Assembly: GCF_025398155.2 (NCBI RefSeq)
Contig: NZ_CP104562.2
Location: forward strand, 2,046,001-2,110,000
Length of the DNA: 64,000 nt
Reading direction: 5' to 3'
From: Roseateles amylovorans
GTDB lineage: Bacteria > Pseudomonadota > Gammaproteobacteria > Burkholderiales > Burkholderiaceae_C
The translations under genes were made by a program, and so were the position numbers. The notes beneath the pieces are model-generated. The model was not told where the DNA came from. It ran no database searches and saw only the letters and a program-made list of their open reading frames with translations. Of the stretch, positions 28,183 to 36,913 are shown piece by piece. Position 1 is the stretch's first letter; each line of letters opens with the position of its first letter.

Positions 28183-29232
28183 ATGAGATCTCGCGAAGCT
28201 CGCCAAGGTCTTGAGGCCGCCGTGCCGGCCGCCGAAGGTCGCTCCGCAACATCCCTTGCGCGCGCCGGCCACGCCAGCCCGTCGATTGCGCCGCGTCGGA
28301 CCTTCCAGGAGGCGATCGATGGATCGCCTCGCCTGGTGGCCCAGAGCCGCGCGATCGGGGCCTTGTTCGACGACGCACGAACAGGACGTGGGCACGCCGG
28401 AGGTGGGACCGTGCCGGGGGCCTCGTCGAGTCCTTCCGTCGCCCAGCGGGTGCTGAACACGGAACTGGAGGAGGGTCGGCTCCATGTGATCGGTGAAGAC
28501 CATCGGAAGACGGTTGAACGGCGCCAGCTGGAGGCGTTCTTCGCAGACGAGCACCAGCTCGGCTATATGACGGAAGAGGAGTTCGACATCCCCGCCACCC
28601 AGCAGCGGGGCGATCCGACGCCTCTGCGCATCCTGTTCGCCTTGGCCAGGATCCGGGACCTGACCCGCGATTTCGATCGCGCCGCAGTGCACGATCGAGC
28701 GGCCCTTTTCGCCCCGTTCACCTATGTCATCGAAACCGTGACCGGGGACTTCGACCGGTATGCGTTGCCGGGCGCGCCAATCCGCCAGTTGTTCCAGGCC
28801 ATGTCGGCACACCTCCGGAATCAACAAATGGACGAGGCGCGCACCGACATTGAAGAAATGGTCCAGATCGTCGACCCCGGCAAGATGCTCGGCAGCGCGA
28901 GCGGCTTGGCGGTTGCCCGAAGCTTGGCAATGCACGAAGCCGCAACGGCGCAGCCGGGGCGCGCGGTCATGTGGATGGTGGGCCGCCGCCACGTCGAGGA
29001 CATCGATCGGGAACATCCGGACGGACGCAACTACCTGCTGCTCGATGACGCCGTGCTCGACGCGTTGGCGCAGAACGTGCAAGTCGTGCAGGGCGCGCAG
29101 GACGACGATGTACTGCTCGGAGGACCGCACACTGGCGTGGTCATCGAGGAGTTGGAGGACGAGGACGACGGCCAGGGCAACGGGACAGGCGGTGCCACGA
29201 CGTCCGCCGCGGTGGTGGAGGAGGTCGACTGA
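28183..29232 (+). CDS. Unrecognised protein with eCIS-cargo-like N-terminal motif and a possible TraB/ChaN-like fold
   Basis: ATG 28183 has GGGAG 5 bases upstream and gives 349 residues. A longer frame from 28033 lacks a ribosome site. The N-terminus is basic and unstructured, then has the segment RRTFQEAIDGSPRLVAQSRA followed by IGALFDDA. This resembles a short motif seen near the N-terminus of proteins encoded with contractile injection systems and DUF4157 peptidases. The body has two His motifs, LHVIGEDHRKT and WMVGRRHVEDI, of the kind used by the TraB/Tiki/ChaN superfamily. An acidic, Gly/Thr-rich tail follows. Function is unknown, and both resemblances are from pattern memory. Confidence 0.6.
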   Translation: MRSREARQGLEAAVPAAEGRSATSLARAGHASPSIAPRRTFQEAIDGSPRLVAQSRAIGALFDDARTGRGHAGGGTVPGASSSPSVAQRVLNTELEEGRLHVIGEDHRKTVERRQLEAFFADEHQLGYMTEEEFDIPATQQRGDPTPLRILFALARIRDLTRDFDRAAVHDRAALFAPFTYVIETVTGDFDRYALPGAPIRQLFQAMSAHLRNQQMDEARTDIEEMVQIVDPGKMLGSASGLAVARSLAMHEAATAQPGRAVMWMVGRRHVEDIDREHPDGRNYLLLDDAVLDALAQNVQVVQGAQDDDVLLGGPHTGVVIEELEDEDDGQGNGTGGATTSAAVVEEVD

Positions 29233-29262
29233 GCCGCAGGCAAAGCGGCTCCTGCGGGACCT

Positions 29263-29430
29263 TCACGTACCGGTCGGCGCGGTGTCCGCGTCCGCCAACT
29301 TCTTGCGATGGCTCGCCGCAGGCGACTTGCGCGCGGCCTTGTTGCCGCGTAGCTGGATGGTCTCATCAACACGAACCCGGTCAATGACCTGGCGACCGTA
29401 CTTGGCCGATCTCGGCCAGGGGGGCAGGCT
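29263..29430 (-). pseudogene. Possible remnant of a serine-recombinase C-terminus (312-base gap 29233-29544)
   Basis: The gap between two convergent unrecognised genes has no intact gene. A minus-strand frame of 55 codons without a start codon reads AKYGRQVIDRVRVDETIQLR followed by GNKAARKS. This is similar in style to the last beta-strand segment of large serine recombinases. A stop directly precedes it. The match is weak and could be chance. Confidence 0.2.
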
Positions 29431-29544
29431 TCATGCGGTCACGCCGCGTGGTCCATCTGCCCGGAGTGGCATCCAGCAAGCGCCGCTGTGTCAGCGGCGA
29501 CATCACCTGCGACTCGTGCCGATGTGCCGTTCGTTCGATGCGTC

Positions 29545-29997
29545 TTAGCCCACTGCGGTCGTCCCGACGGCCTTCAACGCCGCCACCACTCGAGCATGCG
29601 TGCCCACCAACGCCGGTGAGGCATCAAAGTGCGCCGCATACCGAGCCATGAAGGCCTCTGTGCTCTCGCGATCCAGGCTGATCAATTCGCGGGCCCGTTG
29701 CGCGACCATCAGCGGCGTGGCGTCGGAATCGCCATCGCCGTCCAGCGCTTCATCCAGCATCACGATCAGCCGGCTCAGGGGCTCAAGCCAGCGCATCTCT
29801 TCGGCGTAGGCCATCACCTGCAGGAAGTCGCCGGCGCCTTGCTGCCCATGCTGCTTTTCATACTGTCGCCGTTCGAGGTCCACCAGACTGCGATGGAGGT
29901 CGAGCAGCGTGATGCGAAGGGTCTTGCAGGCGTCGGTGAGCATCGCGATGAGGTCCTGGTCGAGACGCATCTGCTGCGTCGATGGGGAAGTGATCAT
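29545..29997 (-). CDS. Unrecognised helical protein
   Basis: A 150-residue protein if it starts at ATG 29997 (MITSPSTQQMRLDQDL). An in-frame ATG at 30054 would add 19 residues. The sequence is almost wholly amphipathic helix (MLTDACKTLRITLLDLHRSL, LEPLSRLIVMLDEALDGDG, LISLDREST), with no signal peptide, no membrane segment and no Cys. I do not recognise the family. It faces the eCIS-motif protein convergently and lies divergent from the LacI regulator, and neither neighbour suggests a role. Confidence 0.6.
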   Translation of the reverse strand: MITSPSTQQMRLDQDLIAMLTDACKTLRITLLDLHRSLVDLERRQYEKQHGQQGAGDFLQVMAYAEEMRWLEPLSRLIVMLDEALDGDGDSDATPLMVAQRARELISLDRESTEAFMARYAAHFDASPALVGTHARVVAALKAVGTTAVG

Positions 29998-30228
29998 CGA
30001 GCTTACCGCTGAGACGCGCGCGCAGCGACCGCCTCCCGCGAAATCCGAATTCACCCACCCCGGCAGCCAGAGAGCGGCCTCTCCCAGCCGGGAGAGACTG
30101 CCGCCTGTGCTGCCTCTCGTGCGGCTCGGTGCGGCAGACAGCGTCGCGCGCAGCGCGGCGTCACCTGGGAGAAATGGGGAGGCGAAGTCGTCCAGTGACA
30201 GCGGGCGTGCCCTCTATCATCTGCCTCC

Positions 30229-31272
30229 ATGTCCGATGATCTGAACGACCCCGGGAACGCGCCGCGTCAGCGCCGCCGCAAAGGCAGCGGCGCGGTGACC
30301 TTGCGCGATGTGGCCAAGCTGGCCGGCGTCGCGCCGATCACGGCGTCACGTGCCATCAACACGCCGGCGCAGGTGTCGCCGGAGGTGCGGGAACGCGTGC
30401 AGGCCGCCGTGCGCAGCACCGGTTATGTGCCCAACCTGCTGGCGGGGGCGTTGTCTTCGATGAAAAGCCGAATGGTGGGCGTGGCGGTGCCCACCATCGC
30501 CGGCCCGGTCTTCCTGGACACGGTGCAAAGCCTCACCGAGGCGCTGTTCGAATCCGGCTATCAGGTGTTGCTGGGACAGACCGGCTACGACAACGCCCGC
30601 GAGGACGCCTGGCTGGACGCGATGATCGGCCGTCGCCCCGACGGTCTGGTGCTCACCGGCACCAGCCATTCCCCGCAGACCCGCACCCGCTTGCGGGCGT
30701 CGGGCGTGCCGGTGGTGGAGACCTGGGACCAGAGCGACGACCCGATCGACATGCTGGTTGGGTTCTCGCATGTCGCGGTGGGTCGGGCGGTGGCGGACTA
30801 TCTAGTGGCGCGCGGCTATCGGCGTCTGGCTGGTGTGGCCGGCAGTGACGAGCGCGCCCAGCGGCGCTTCCACGCCTTCCAGGAGCGGGCGAAAGCGCTG
30901 GGCATCGCGGAGGTCCCGGTGGCCACTGTCGCCACGCCGACCACGCTGGGCAGCGGTCGGCAAGGCCTGGCCCAACTGCTGCAGCGGCAGCCCGACATCG
31001 ATGCGGTGTTCTGCAGCTCGGACTCGCTCGCCTTGGGCGTGATGGTCGAGGCGCAGGCGCGCGGCCTGAGGATTCCGGCGCAACTGGCGGTGGTCGGCTT
31101 CGGCGACCTCGCCCTGGCGGCCGATCTGGCGCCCGCGCTGACCACGGTGCGCATCGACGGCCTGGCCATCGGCCGACAGGCGGCGAAGTTCATCGTCGAG
31201 CGCGCCGGAGGCCCGGTCGCGCAGCGCAGCATCGACATCGGTTTCCAGATCGTGCCCCGCGCCAGCACCTGA
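30229..31272 (+). CDS. LacI-family transcriptional regulator (GntR/gluconate subtype)
   Basis: A 347-residue repressor. The HTH at residues 23-43 reads TLRDVAKLAGVAPITASRAI, followed by the hinge helix region GALSSMKSRMVGVAVPTIAG and a periplasmic-binding-protein-like sensor (VLLGQTGYDNAREDAWLDAM, RPDGLVLTG, LALGVMVEAQARGL, VVGFGDLALAADLAPALTTV). The closest known subtype controls gluconate and sugar-acid genes. A palindrome of the right type lies between it and the downstream Bug receptor gene, so it probably controls that gene and perhaps itself. Confidence 0.92.
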   Translation: MSDDLNDPGNAPRQRRRKGSGAVTLRDVAKLAGVAPITASRAINTPAQVSPEVRERVQAAVRSTGYVPNLLAGALSSMKSRMVGVAVPTIAGPVFLDTVQSLTEALFESGYQVLLGQTGYDNAREDAWLDAMIGRRPDGLVLTGTSHSPQTRTRLRASGVPVVETWDQSDDPIDMLVGFSHVAVGRAVADYLVARGYRRLAGVAGSDERAQRRFHAFQERAKALGIAEVPVATVATPTTLGSGRQGLAQLLQRQPDIDAVFCSSDSLALGVMVEAQARGLRIPAQLAVVGFGDLALAADLAPALTTVRIDGLAIGRQAAKFIVERAGGPVAQRSIDIGFQIVPRAST

Positions 31273-31380
31273 GCGTCTCAACGTCTGAACGCTTGAACAG
31301 GTGAAAGCGTGAAAGCGTGCACGGGAGTGAGCGGGTGAATCGCCCGTCCCACCCGTGTTTTCCCCGGGCTGATGGGCGCC

Positions 31381-31396
31381 ATGGTACCGATACCAT
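31381..31396. promoter_or_regulatory. Probable LacI-family operator
   Basis: atggtaccgataccat is a 16-bp inverted repeat with perfect 6-bp arms (ATGGTA/TACCAT) around a 4-bp centre. It lies 84 bases before the Bug receptor ATG and 108 bases after the LacI-type regulator gene. Its size and layout resemble operators of GntR-subtype LacI regulators. Confidence 0.65.
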
Positions 31397-31480
31397 CGAC
31401 GCCATAACAAGAGGGTGACGGCGCCTGCCAAGAGGCCGGGCGCCGCAAGCCTTTCCCCTCGCCAACACGGAGACTGATTC

Positions 31481-32452
31481 ATGACCTCGCGTTTTTCTCG
31501 CCTCGGGTGGGCTGTGGCCGCCGCTGTCCTGTCCACCTCGGCCTGGGCCCAGGATTCCTGGCCGAATCAACCGGTGAAGCTGGTGGTGCCGTTCGCACCC
31601 GGCGGCACCTCGGACGTGCTGGGGCGCGAAGTGGCCGCGCGGCTGCAGGCGCAACTCAAGCAGACCGTCATCGTCGACAACAAGGCCGGTGCCGGCGGCG
31701 TGCTGGGAGCTGACAGCGTGGCCAAGGCCGCACCGGACGGCTACACCGTGCTGCTGGGCACCATCGCCACGCATGCGATCAATCCGGCGCTGATGCCCAA
31801 GATGCCCTACAACGCGGCCAAGGACTTCGCACCGGTGATCCTGCTGGGCAAGATTTCCAACGTGCTGCTGGTGGGGCCGAACCAGTCCACCCGCACGGTC
31901 AAGGAGCTGATCTCGCAAGCCAAGGCCAAGCCGGGTGAGATTGCCTTCGCCTCTGCGGGGCAGGGCACGTCCCAGCATCTGTCGGGTGAAGTCTTCAAGC
32001 TGCTGACCGGCGCGGAGCTGACCCACATTCCCTACAAGGGCAGTGCGCCGGCGATCCAGGACGTGATGGGCGGCCAGGTCCCGATGAGTTTCGAAACCGT
32101 GACGGTGGCCCTGCCGCAGCTCAAGGCGGGCAAGGTGCGCGCGTTGGCGGTGACCTCCGCCAAGCGGAGCAGCCAACTGCCGGATGTGCCGACGATGCAG
32201 GAGTCGGGCGTGGCGGGCTTCGATGTGTCGAGCTGGCAGGCGCTCTACCTGCCCGCAGGCACGCCGGCGCCGATCGTGGCCCGACTCAATGCCGAGGTGC
32301 AGAAGATCGTCGCCATGCAGGAAGTCAAGGCCAAGATGGAAGCGCTGGGTCTGGAATACACACCCAATTCGCCGCAGCAGTTTGCCGAGTTCCAGAAAAC
32401 CGAACAGGCGCGCTGGGCCAAGGTCATCAAGGACGGCAACGTCACGCCTTGA
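31481..32452 (+). CDS. Bug-family tripartite tricarboxylate transporter substrate-binding protein
   Basis: Periplasmic solute receptor of 323 residues with signal peptide WAVAAAVLSTSAWAQ and mature start DSWPNQPVKLVVPFAPGG. The family signatures are all there: GGTSDVLGREVAARL, VDNKAGAGGVLGAD, DGYTVLLGT, HIPYKGSAPAIQDVMGGQV and LPDVPTMQESGV. Bug proteins bind carboxylates such as citrate, phthalate or nicotinate. No TctA/TctB membrane genes are adjacent, as is usual for Bug genes in Burkholderiales. GGAG precedes the ATG. Control by the upstream LacI regulator is inferred from the operator. Confidence 0.93.
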   Translation: MTSRFSRLGWAVAAAVLSTSAWAQDSWPNQPVKLVVPFAPGGTSDVLGREVAARLQAQLKQTVIVDNKAGAGGVLGADSVAKAAPDGYTVLLGTIATHAINPALMPKMPYNAAKDFAPVILLGKISNVLLVGPNQSTRTVKELISQAKAKPGEIAFASAGQGTSQHLSGEVFKLLTGAELTHIPYKGSAPAIQDVMGGQVPMSFETVTVALPQLKAGKVRALAVTSAKRSSQLPDVPTMQESGVAGFDVSSWQALYLPAGTPAPIVARLNAEVQKIVAMQEVKAKMEALGLEYTPNSPQQFAEFQKTEQARWAKVIKDGNVTP

Positions 32453-32703
32453 CCACGGCCACCCGCATCGCGGCCCCAGCGCCGCTGCCGCAGCGCCTTG
32501 GCGACCTTCGGGGAGCCGGGCGCTGATTCATTTGGAGGCAGCATCGACCGGCGGTCCCGGTCGTTCCTGGTGGCGGCTGGACGGCCCGCCGTTTGCCCTG
32601 TGCCTACCCTGTGGCGTTGCAACGCGCACATCGGGGGAAAACACTCGTCGGGCGGCCGACGGGCGCCCTCCTAGAATGATCCTCAAACCCTAGAGGAGAC
32701 AGC

Positions 32704-33288
32704 ATGGTGACGGCCCGACGCGGCAAGACCGCCCCTGGCACCGACGAGTCCGCGCAGCCCAAGGGGCCGCGGGTGCTCAAGAAGTATCCGAACCGACGCC
32801 TCTACGACACCCAGACCAGCAGCTACATCACGCTGGCCGACGTCAAGAAGATGGTGCTGGAAGGCGCTGAGTTCGAAGTGCGCGATGCCAAGTCCGGCGA
32901 CGAGCTGACCCGGTCCATCCTGCTGCAGATCATCCTGGAGGAGGAGATGGGGGGCATGCCCATGTTCTCCACGCCGTTGCTGGCGCAGATCATCCGCTTC
33001 TATGGCCATGCGATGCAGGGCCTGATGGGCGCATCGCTCGAGAAGAACCTTCAGGCCTTCACCGAGATGCAGACCCGTTTCAACGAACAGAGCAAGGGCG
33101 CGCCCTTCAGTCCGGAGCTCTGGACCCAGTTCATGAGCGGTCAGGCGCCGATGATGCAGGGCCTGATGGGCAACTACCTGGAGCAGTCCAAGAACCTGTT
33201 CCTGCAGATGCAGGAACAGTTCCAGAACGCCGGCACGATCTTCCCCGGTATGCCCGGCATGCCCGGTTTCCCGCCACCGAAAAAGTAG
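32704..33288 (+). CDS. phaR: Polyhydroxyalkanoate synthesis repressor
   Basis: A 194-residue DNA- and PHB-binding regulator of phasin and PHA genes. The N-terminal domain has the hallmark VLKKYPNRRLYDTQTSSYIT and ILLQIILEEE. It is followed by a Met/Gln/Phe-rich region (TPLLAQIIRFYGHAMQGLMG, MQGLMGNYLEQSKNLFLQMQ) that binds granules in the family, and a Pro/Gly/Met-rich tail. GAGGAG lies just before the ATG. PhaR senses PHB, releasing phasin expression when granules form. It fits with bdhA in this window. Confidence 0.95.
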   Translation: MVTARRGKTAPGTDESAQPKGPRVLKKYPNRRLYDTQTSSYITLADVKKMVLEGAEFEVRDAKSGDELTRSILLQIILEEEMGGMPMFSTPLLAQIIRFYGHAMQGLMGASLEKNLQAFTEMQTRFNEQSKGAPFSPELWTQFMSGQAPMMQGLMGNYLEQSKNLFLQMQEQFQNAGTIFPGMPGMPGFPPPKK

Positions 33289-33309
33289 GCGGGCGAGGCT
33301 CCGCGCCTT

Positions 33310-33777
33310 TCAGACCCCGTGGGCCCGATGCCAGTCCGCCAGCGACGCCTTGGGGTAGGTGGGCACCTGTTCATCGCCCGCTTGATCGTCCACCTCCACC
33401 CACTCGGGTTTGGAGCCGAGCATCATGTGCACATGCGCGGGCGGCACGGGCAGCGGGGTGTCGATGGCGCCGGCATGCGGATGGATGAGATCGGGCCAGG
33501 TCTTGTCATACAGCCAGAGTGCGGTGCCGCAACGGCCGCAGAAGTGGCGTTCAGCGGTGCTCTGCTTGCCGTCGATGACCGCCTGATAGACCTTCAGGTA
33601 GCGCATGCCCTTGAGCAGCTTGAAGCTGCGATGGTCCGCGCCCAGGTTGATCGCATAGCCGCCGGTGCCTGCCGTCTTGCGGCAGATGCTGCAGTAGCAG
33701 CGCATGAACGGCACTGGTTCGTTGGACTCCACCGAGAATCGCACGCTGCCGCAGTGGCATGAACCGTCGAGATGCAT
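33310..33777 (-). CDS. GFA-family zinc protein (glutathione-dependent formaldehyde-activating enzyme-like)
   Basis: Starting at MHLDGSCHCGSVRFSVE (ATG 33777, AGGAG 9 bases upstream) it has 155 residues. The metal-binding Cys sets of the GFA fold are intact: CHCGSVRF, MRCYCSICRKTAG and HFCGRCGTALWLYD. Members are described as S-hydroxymethylglutathione synthases, but most have unproven substrates, so the enzymatic name should be treated with caution. It is convergent with phaR and divergent from the YnfA-like gene. Confidence 0.88.
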   Translation of the reverse strand: MHLDGSCHCGSVRFSVESNEPVPFMRCYCSICRKTAGTGGYAINLGADHRSFKLLKGMRYLKVYQAVIDGKQSTAERHFCGRCGTALWLYDKTWPDLIHPHAGAIDTPLPVPPAHVHMMLGSKPEWVEVDDQAGDEQVPTYPKASLADWHRAHGV

Positions 33778-33879
33778 GATGGGAAGCTCCTGTGCGGGAT
33801 GGGCCATGGGGCAGATGCCCCGGACTGCCCTTGGGGGCAATCATGAGTCCTGCCCATGCCGGCTCGAACGGCTTCCGAC

Positions 33880-34200
33880 ATGAACACCTTGCTGCTCTTC
33901 ATCGCCACGGCGCTGGCGGAAATCATGGGCTGCTATCTGCCCTATCTCTGGCTGAAGCAGGACCGCTCCGCCTGGCTGCTGATCCCCGCCGCGCTCAGCC
34001 TGATGCTGTTTGCGTGGCTGCTGACGCTGCATGACGCCGCCTCGGGCCGCGTCTATGCCGCCTACGGCGGCGTCTACATCGGCGTGGCGATCCTGTGGCT
34101 CTGGCTGGTGGACGGCATGCGGCCCACGGTGTGGGACGGTGTGGGCGCAGCGGTGGCCCTGTGCGGCATGGGGATCATCATGTTTCAACCGCGCGGCTGA
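33880..34200 (+). CDS. YnfA-family small membrane protein
   Basis: A 106-residue inner-membrane protein starting MNTLLLFIATALAEIMGCYL. An ATG eight codons upstream is less like the family. It has four hydrophobic helices, with the conserved AEIMGCYLPYLWL and GRVYAAYGGVYIGVAILWLW motifs. The family (UPF0060) is related to small multidrug resistance-type transporters, but the function is not settled. The last 23 bases overlap the convergent hybrid kinase gene. Confidence 0.92.
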   Translation: MNTLLLFIATALAEIMGCYLPYLWLKQDRSAWLLIPAALSLMLFAWLLTLHDAASGRVYAAYGGVYIGVAILWLWLVDGMRPTVWDGVGAAVALCGMGIIMFQPRG

Positions 34201-35962
34201 GTGGTGTCATCGGGCGCGACAGCGCGCGGTGCTCATCCGCGAGCAGTGACCGCAGCACCGTGTGCAGCGGCCCAGGCTGCACCGGCTTGCGAAGGACGAG
34301 ATAGCCCTCCGCTTCGGCGCGATGGAGATCGGGCAGATCCCACTCGCCAGTGACCACCACACCGCGGGCATGCGGGGCGCGGTCCAGGATGGCGAGCATC
34401 AGCCGATAGCCGCCGTCGTCGTGACGCAGGCGCAGATCGCTCATCACGACATCCGGGGTGAAGCCGTCGCTCAGCGCGGCATGTGCTTGAGCACCATCGG
34501 CGGCGATCCGGCAGGTCAGGCCCCATTCGCCCAGCAGATGCTGCAGGCCGCGGGTCACGCCCAGGTCGTCGTCGATGATCAAGACCTGGCCACGCAGCGC
34601 GTCGAAGGGCGTGTCGTCCACCCGTGATCGCGGCGCGCTGGTCGATGTGGCCTTGGCCTCGGGCAGGGCGATGCGGAAGCAGGAACCGCGTCCCGGTGTC
34701 GAGTGCCAGTCGATGGTGCCGCCCAGCCGCCGCACGCAATCCCGCACCACGGACAGGCCCAGCCCCTGGCCCTCTCCGGTGACCTGCGCGGCGTTGTCGC
34801 CGCGATGGAATTCCGCGAACAGCCCCTCCCGCTGCGGCGCGGCCACGCCGACGCCGGTGTCCCAGACCTCGATCGCCCAGCCCTCGCCGCGGCGTCGAAC
34901 CGCCAGCAGCACGCCGCCCCGGGGCGTGTAGCGCAGCGCGTTGTGCAGCAGGTTGGACAGGGCGCGGCGCAGCAGCATCGGCTCGGCCACAACCCAGGCC
35001 GGCGCTTCGGGTCCGCGAATGCGCCATGCCAGCCCTCGGGCCTGGGCCTCGGGCTGGAAGCGCTCATGCAACTCCGAGAGCAAGGGCGTCAGCGCCATCG
35101 GCTGCAGGGCGAGATCGGCCCGACGGCTGTCGAGCGCGGACACGTCGAGCAGGGAGTTCAGCAGTTCGTTGACATGGCCGGCCGCCTGCGCGATGTCCAC
35201 CAGCAGTGGCGCGAGCGATGCATCGCGGTTGCGTTGCAAGGCGGCCTGCGCCGTGAGCGTCAAGGCGTACAGCGGCTGGCGCAGGTCGTGGCTGGCCGTG
35301 GCCAGGAACAGGCTCTTCTCCCGCGAGGCGGCCGCCGCCAGATCACGCGCTTCCTTGTGGGCCTGCGCAAGCGCCAGGCTCTGACGTTGGAGGGTGGATT
35401 GCTGCAGGAAGAAGCCGTGCGAGCTGCGTGCATGCCGCCACACCAGCCACGGATAGAGCCCGCACAGCGGCAGCACCGCCATCCAAAGCGTTGGGAAGGC
35501 GAAGGGCACGGCCAGGGATGCCAAGGTCCAGGCCGGCAACAGATAACGGGCAAACACCCGCAGATCGGCTGCGGCGAAGGTGACGGTGGACGCCGTGGTG
35601 CCGGCGAGCACCAGGTACAGGAACAACGCGAATTCGACGGACGCGCCGGCGGCGCCGGTCCACGGCAGCAGGCCCCAGATCGTGCCGAACAGCAGGGCGG
35701 TGCGTTCCAGCGGTTGCGCCCAGCGCGCCTCGAAGGCGGCGCCGTCGAGCGTGGCCAGATCGCTGCGAAAGCGACGCCGCGCGATCACCACGCCCAGCGC
35801 GGCGACGCCGTACAAGGCCGCCCAGCACCAGGCCAGCAGCGACGAGGTGCCTGCGGGCGCGCTGACGATCACCACCAGCGGAATCACCAGCGCGGCGATC
35901 TCCACGGACGCGCGCTGGCCGATCAGCGGGAGCAACTCGGAACGGGTCGACGGCTCGGACAT
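34178..35962 (-). CDS. Hybrid sensor histidine kinase with C-terminal receiver
   Basis: A 594-residue inner-membrane kinase. Six predicted membrane helices fill residues 15-175 (for example ALVIPLVVIVSAP, LLAWCWAALYGVAALGVVIA, FALFLYLVLAGTTASTV). A coiled segment, the H-box FLATASHDLRQPLYALTLTA, N-box LSNLLHNALRYTP, G1 WDTGVGVAAPQREG and G2 GEGQGLGLSVV follow. The receiver has VLIIDDDLGVTRGL and acceptor Asp in DVVMSDLRLRHDDGG. No partner regulator lies nearby. This 6-TM HDLRQPL type is common in Burkholderiales, and its signals are unknown. Confidence 0.92.
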   Translation of the reverse strand: MSEPSTRSELLPLIGQRASVEIAALVIPLVVIVSAPAGTSSLLAWCWAALYGVAALGVVIARRRFRSDLATLDGAAFEARWAQPLERTALLFGTIWGLLPWTGAAGASVEFALFLYLVLAGTTASTVTFAAADLRVFARYLLPAWTLASLAVPFAFPTLWMAVLPLCGLYPWLVWRHARSSHGFFLQQSTLQRQSLALAQAHKEARDLAAAASREKSLFLATASHDLRQPLYALTLTAQAALQRNRDASLAPLLVDIAQAAGHVNELLNSLLDVSALDSRRADLALQPMALTPLLSELHERFQPEAQARGLAWRIRGPEAPAWVVAEPMLLRRALSNLLHNALRYTPRGGVLLAVRRRGEGWAIEVWDTGVGVAAPQREGLFAEFHRGDNAAQVTGEGQGLGLSVVRDCVRRLGGTIDWHSTPGRGSCFRIALPEAKATSTSAPRSRVDDTPFDALRGQVLIIDDDLGVTRGLQHLLGEWGLTCRIAADGAQAHAALSDGFTPDVVMSDLRLRHDDGGYRLMLAILDRAPHARGVVVTGEWDLPDLHRAEAEGYLVLRKPVQPGPLHTVLRSLLADEHRALSRPMTPLSRAVET

Positions 35963-36229
35963 GGCGGAACAGCGGGTCGGAAAGGCGCGAGTATCGATGC
36001 TCGATTCGGCGTGGATCGGCCGCGGAGGTAACAGTCTGGGTCCAAGGGGTCGTGCCGGCGCTCACCGCACGGTGGGCGCGACGCGCGATCCCATCGATGC
36101 CATTGTCCCGGCGGGCTTTGGCGCGACCGACGCCATCAGCGTCCGCCATTGTCTTTGCCCTTGCCCTTGCCCTTGTCCTTGCGTTTGCCAGCGCCCGCGT
36201 CATCGAATGGCGCAAGGCGAGGGGGCAGC

Positions 36230-36913
36230 TCAGAGCACCGCGTACCGACCCGGTTTATGGTTGACCGCGATGAACAGATTCATCACCACGGCGGCCAGGA
36301 TGGAATACGCGACTCGGCTCGGCTCGATGACGGTGAGCGCGAGCAGCACGATGGCGCAGTCCATGCCCATCTGCACCTTGCCGGCTCGCCAGCCCTTGGC
36401 CCGCTGCAGGTAGAGCGACACGATGGTCGCGCCACCCAGGCTCGCACGGTGCCGCGCCAGGAACAGGCAGCCCGATCCCAGCAGCAGGCCACCCAGCACG
36501 GCGGCATAGGCCGGATGCAGCCGGTCGATGGCGAACAGGCGCGGTGAGAACTCGGTCATCAGCGACAGCAGCGCGATCGAGATGAAGGTCTTGACCGTGA
36601 ACTCGCGCCCCATGCGGGTCCAGGCGAACCAATAGAAGGGCAGGTTGATCACGAAGAACAGCTTGCCCAGGCTGATGCCGGTCGCGTAGTGAAGCACGAA
36701 GGCCGCGCCCGCCGTGCCGCCGGTCAGCAGGCCGACTTGGGCGAACAGGATCAGCGCCAGCGAAACAAACAGCGCGCCGGTAAAAAGCGCTTGGGCATCT
36801 TCAAACAGGGTGTGGGATCGGACCGCAAGATCGTCCAGGGCAGGGATCGGCGGCGCGGCGTCGGGCGCAGGCGTGGGAGCGGGAGCGGGAGCGGGAGAGG
36901 GCACGTCATTCAT
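36230..36913 (-). CDS. YitT-family integral membrane protein
   Basis: A 227-residue protein with a Pro-Ala repeat N-terminus (encoded by gggagc hexamers), then five or six membrane helices: ALFTGALFVSLALILFAQVG, TGISLGKLFFVINLPFYWFA, VKTFISIALLSLMTEF, AYAAVLGGLLLGSGCLFLA and CAIVLLALTVIEPSRVAYSI. The GGTAGAAF and GGATIVSLYLQ motifs are those of the YitT domain. The family has no established biochemical role. It lacks the C-terminal soluble domain of many YitT proteins. The 267-base gap to the kinase has a degenerate gcccttg repeat. Confidence 0.85.
   Translation of the reverse strand: MNDVPSPAPAPAPTPAPDAAPPIPALDDLAVRSHTLFEDAQALFTGALFVSLALILFAQVGLLTGGTAGAAFVLHYATGISLGKLFFVINLPFYWFAWTRMGREFTVKTFISIALLSLMTEFSPRLFAIDRLHPAYAAVLGGLLLGSGCLFLARHRASLGGATIVSLYLQRAKGWRAGKVQMGMDCAIVLLALTVIEPSRVAYSILAAVVMNLFIAVNHKPGRYAVL

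Noticed and set aside
27985..29130. 381-codon minus-strand frame opposite the eCIS-motif protein
   Set aside because: No ribosome site and no recognisable motif. The plus-strand frame has a strong ribosome site and coherent motifs, though I cannot name its family with certainty.
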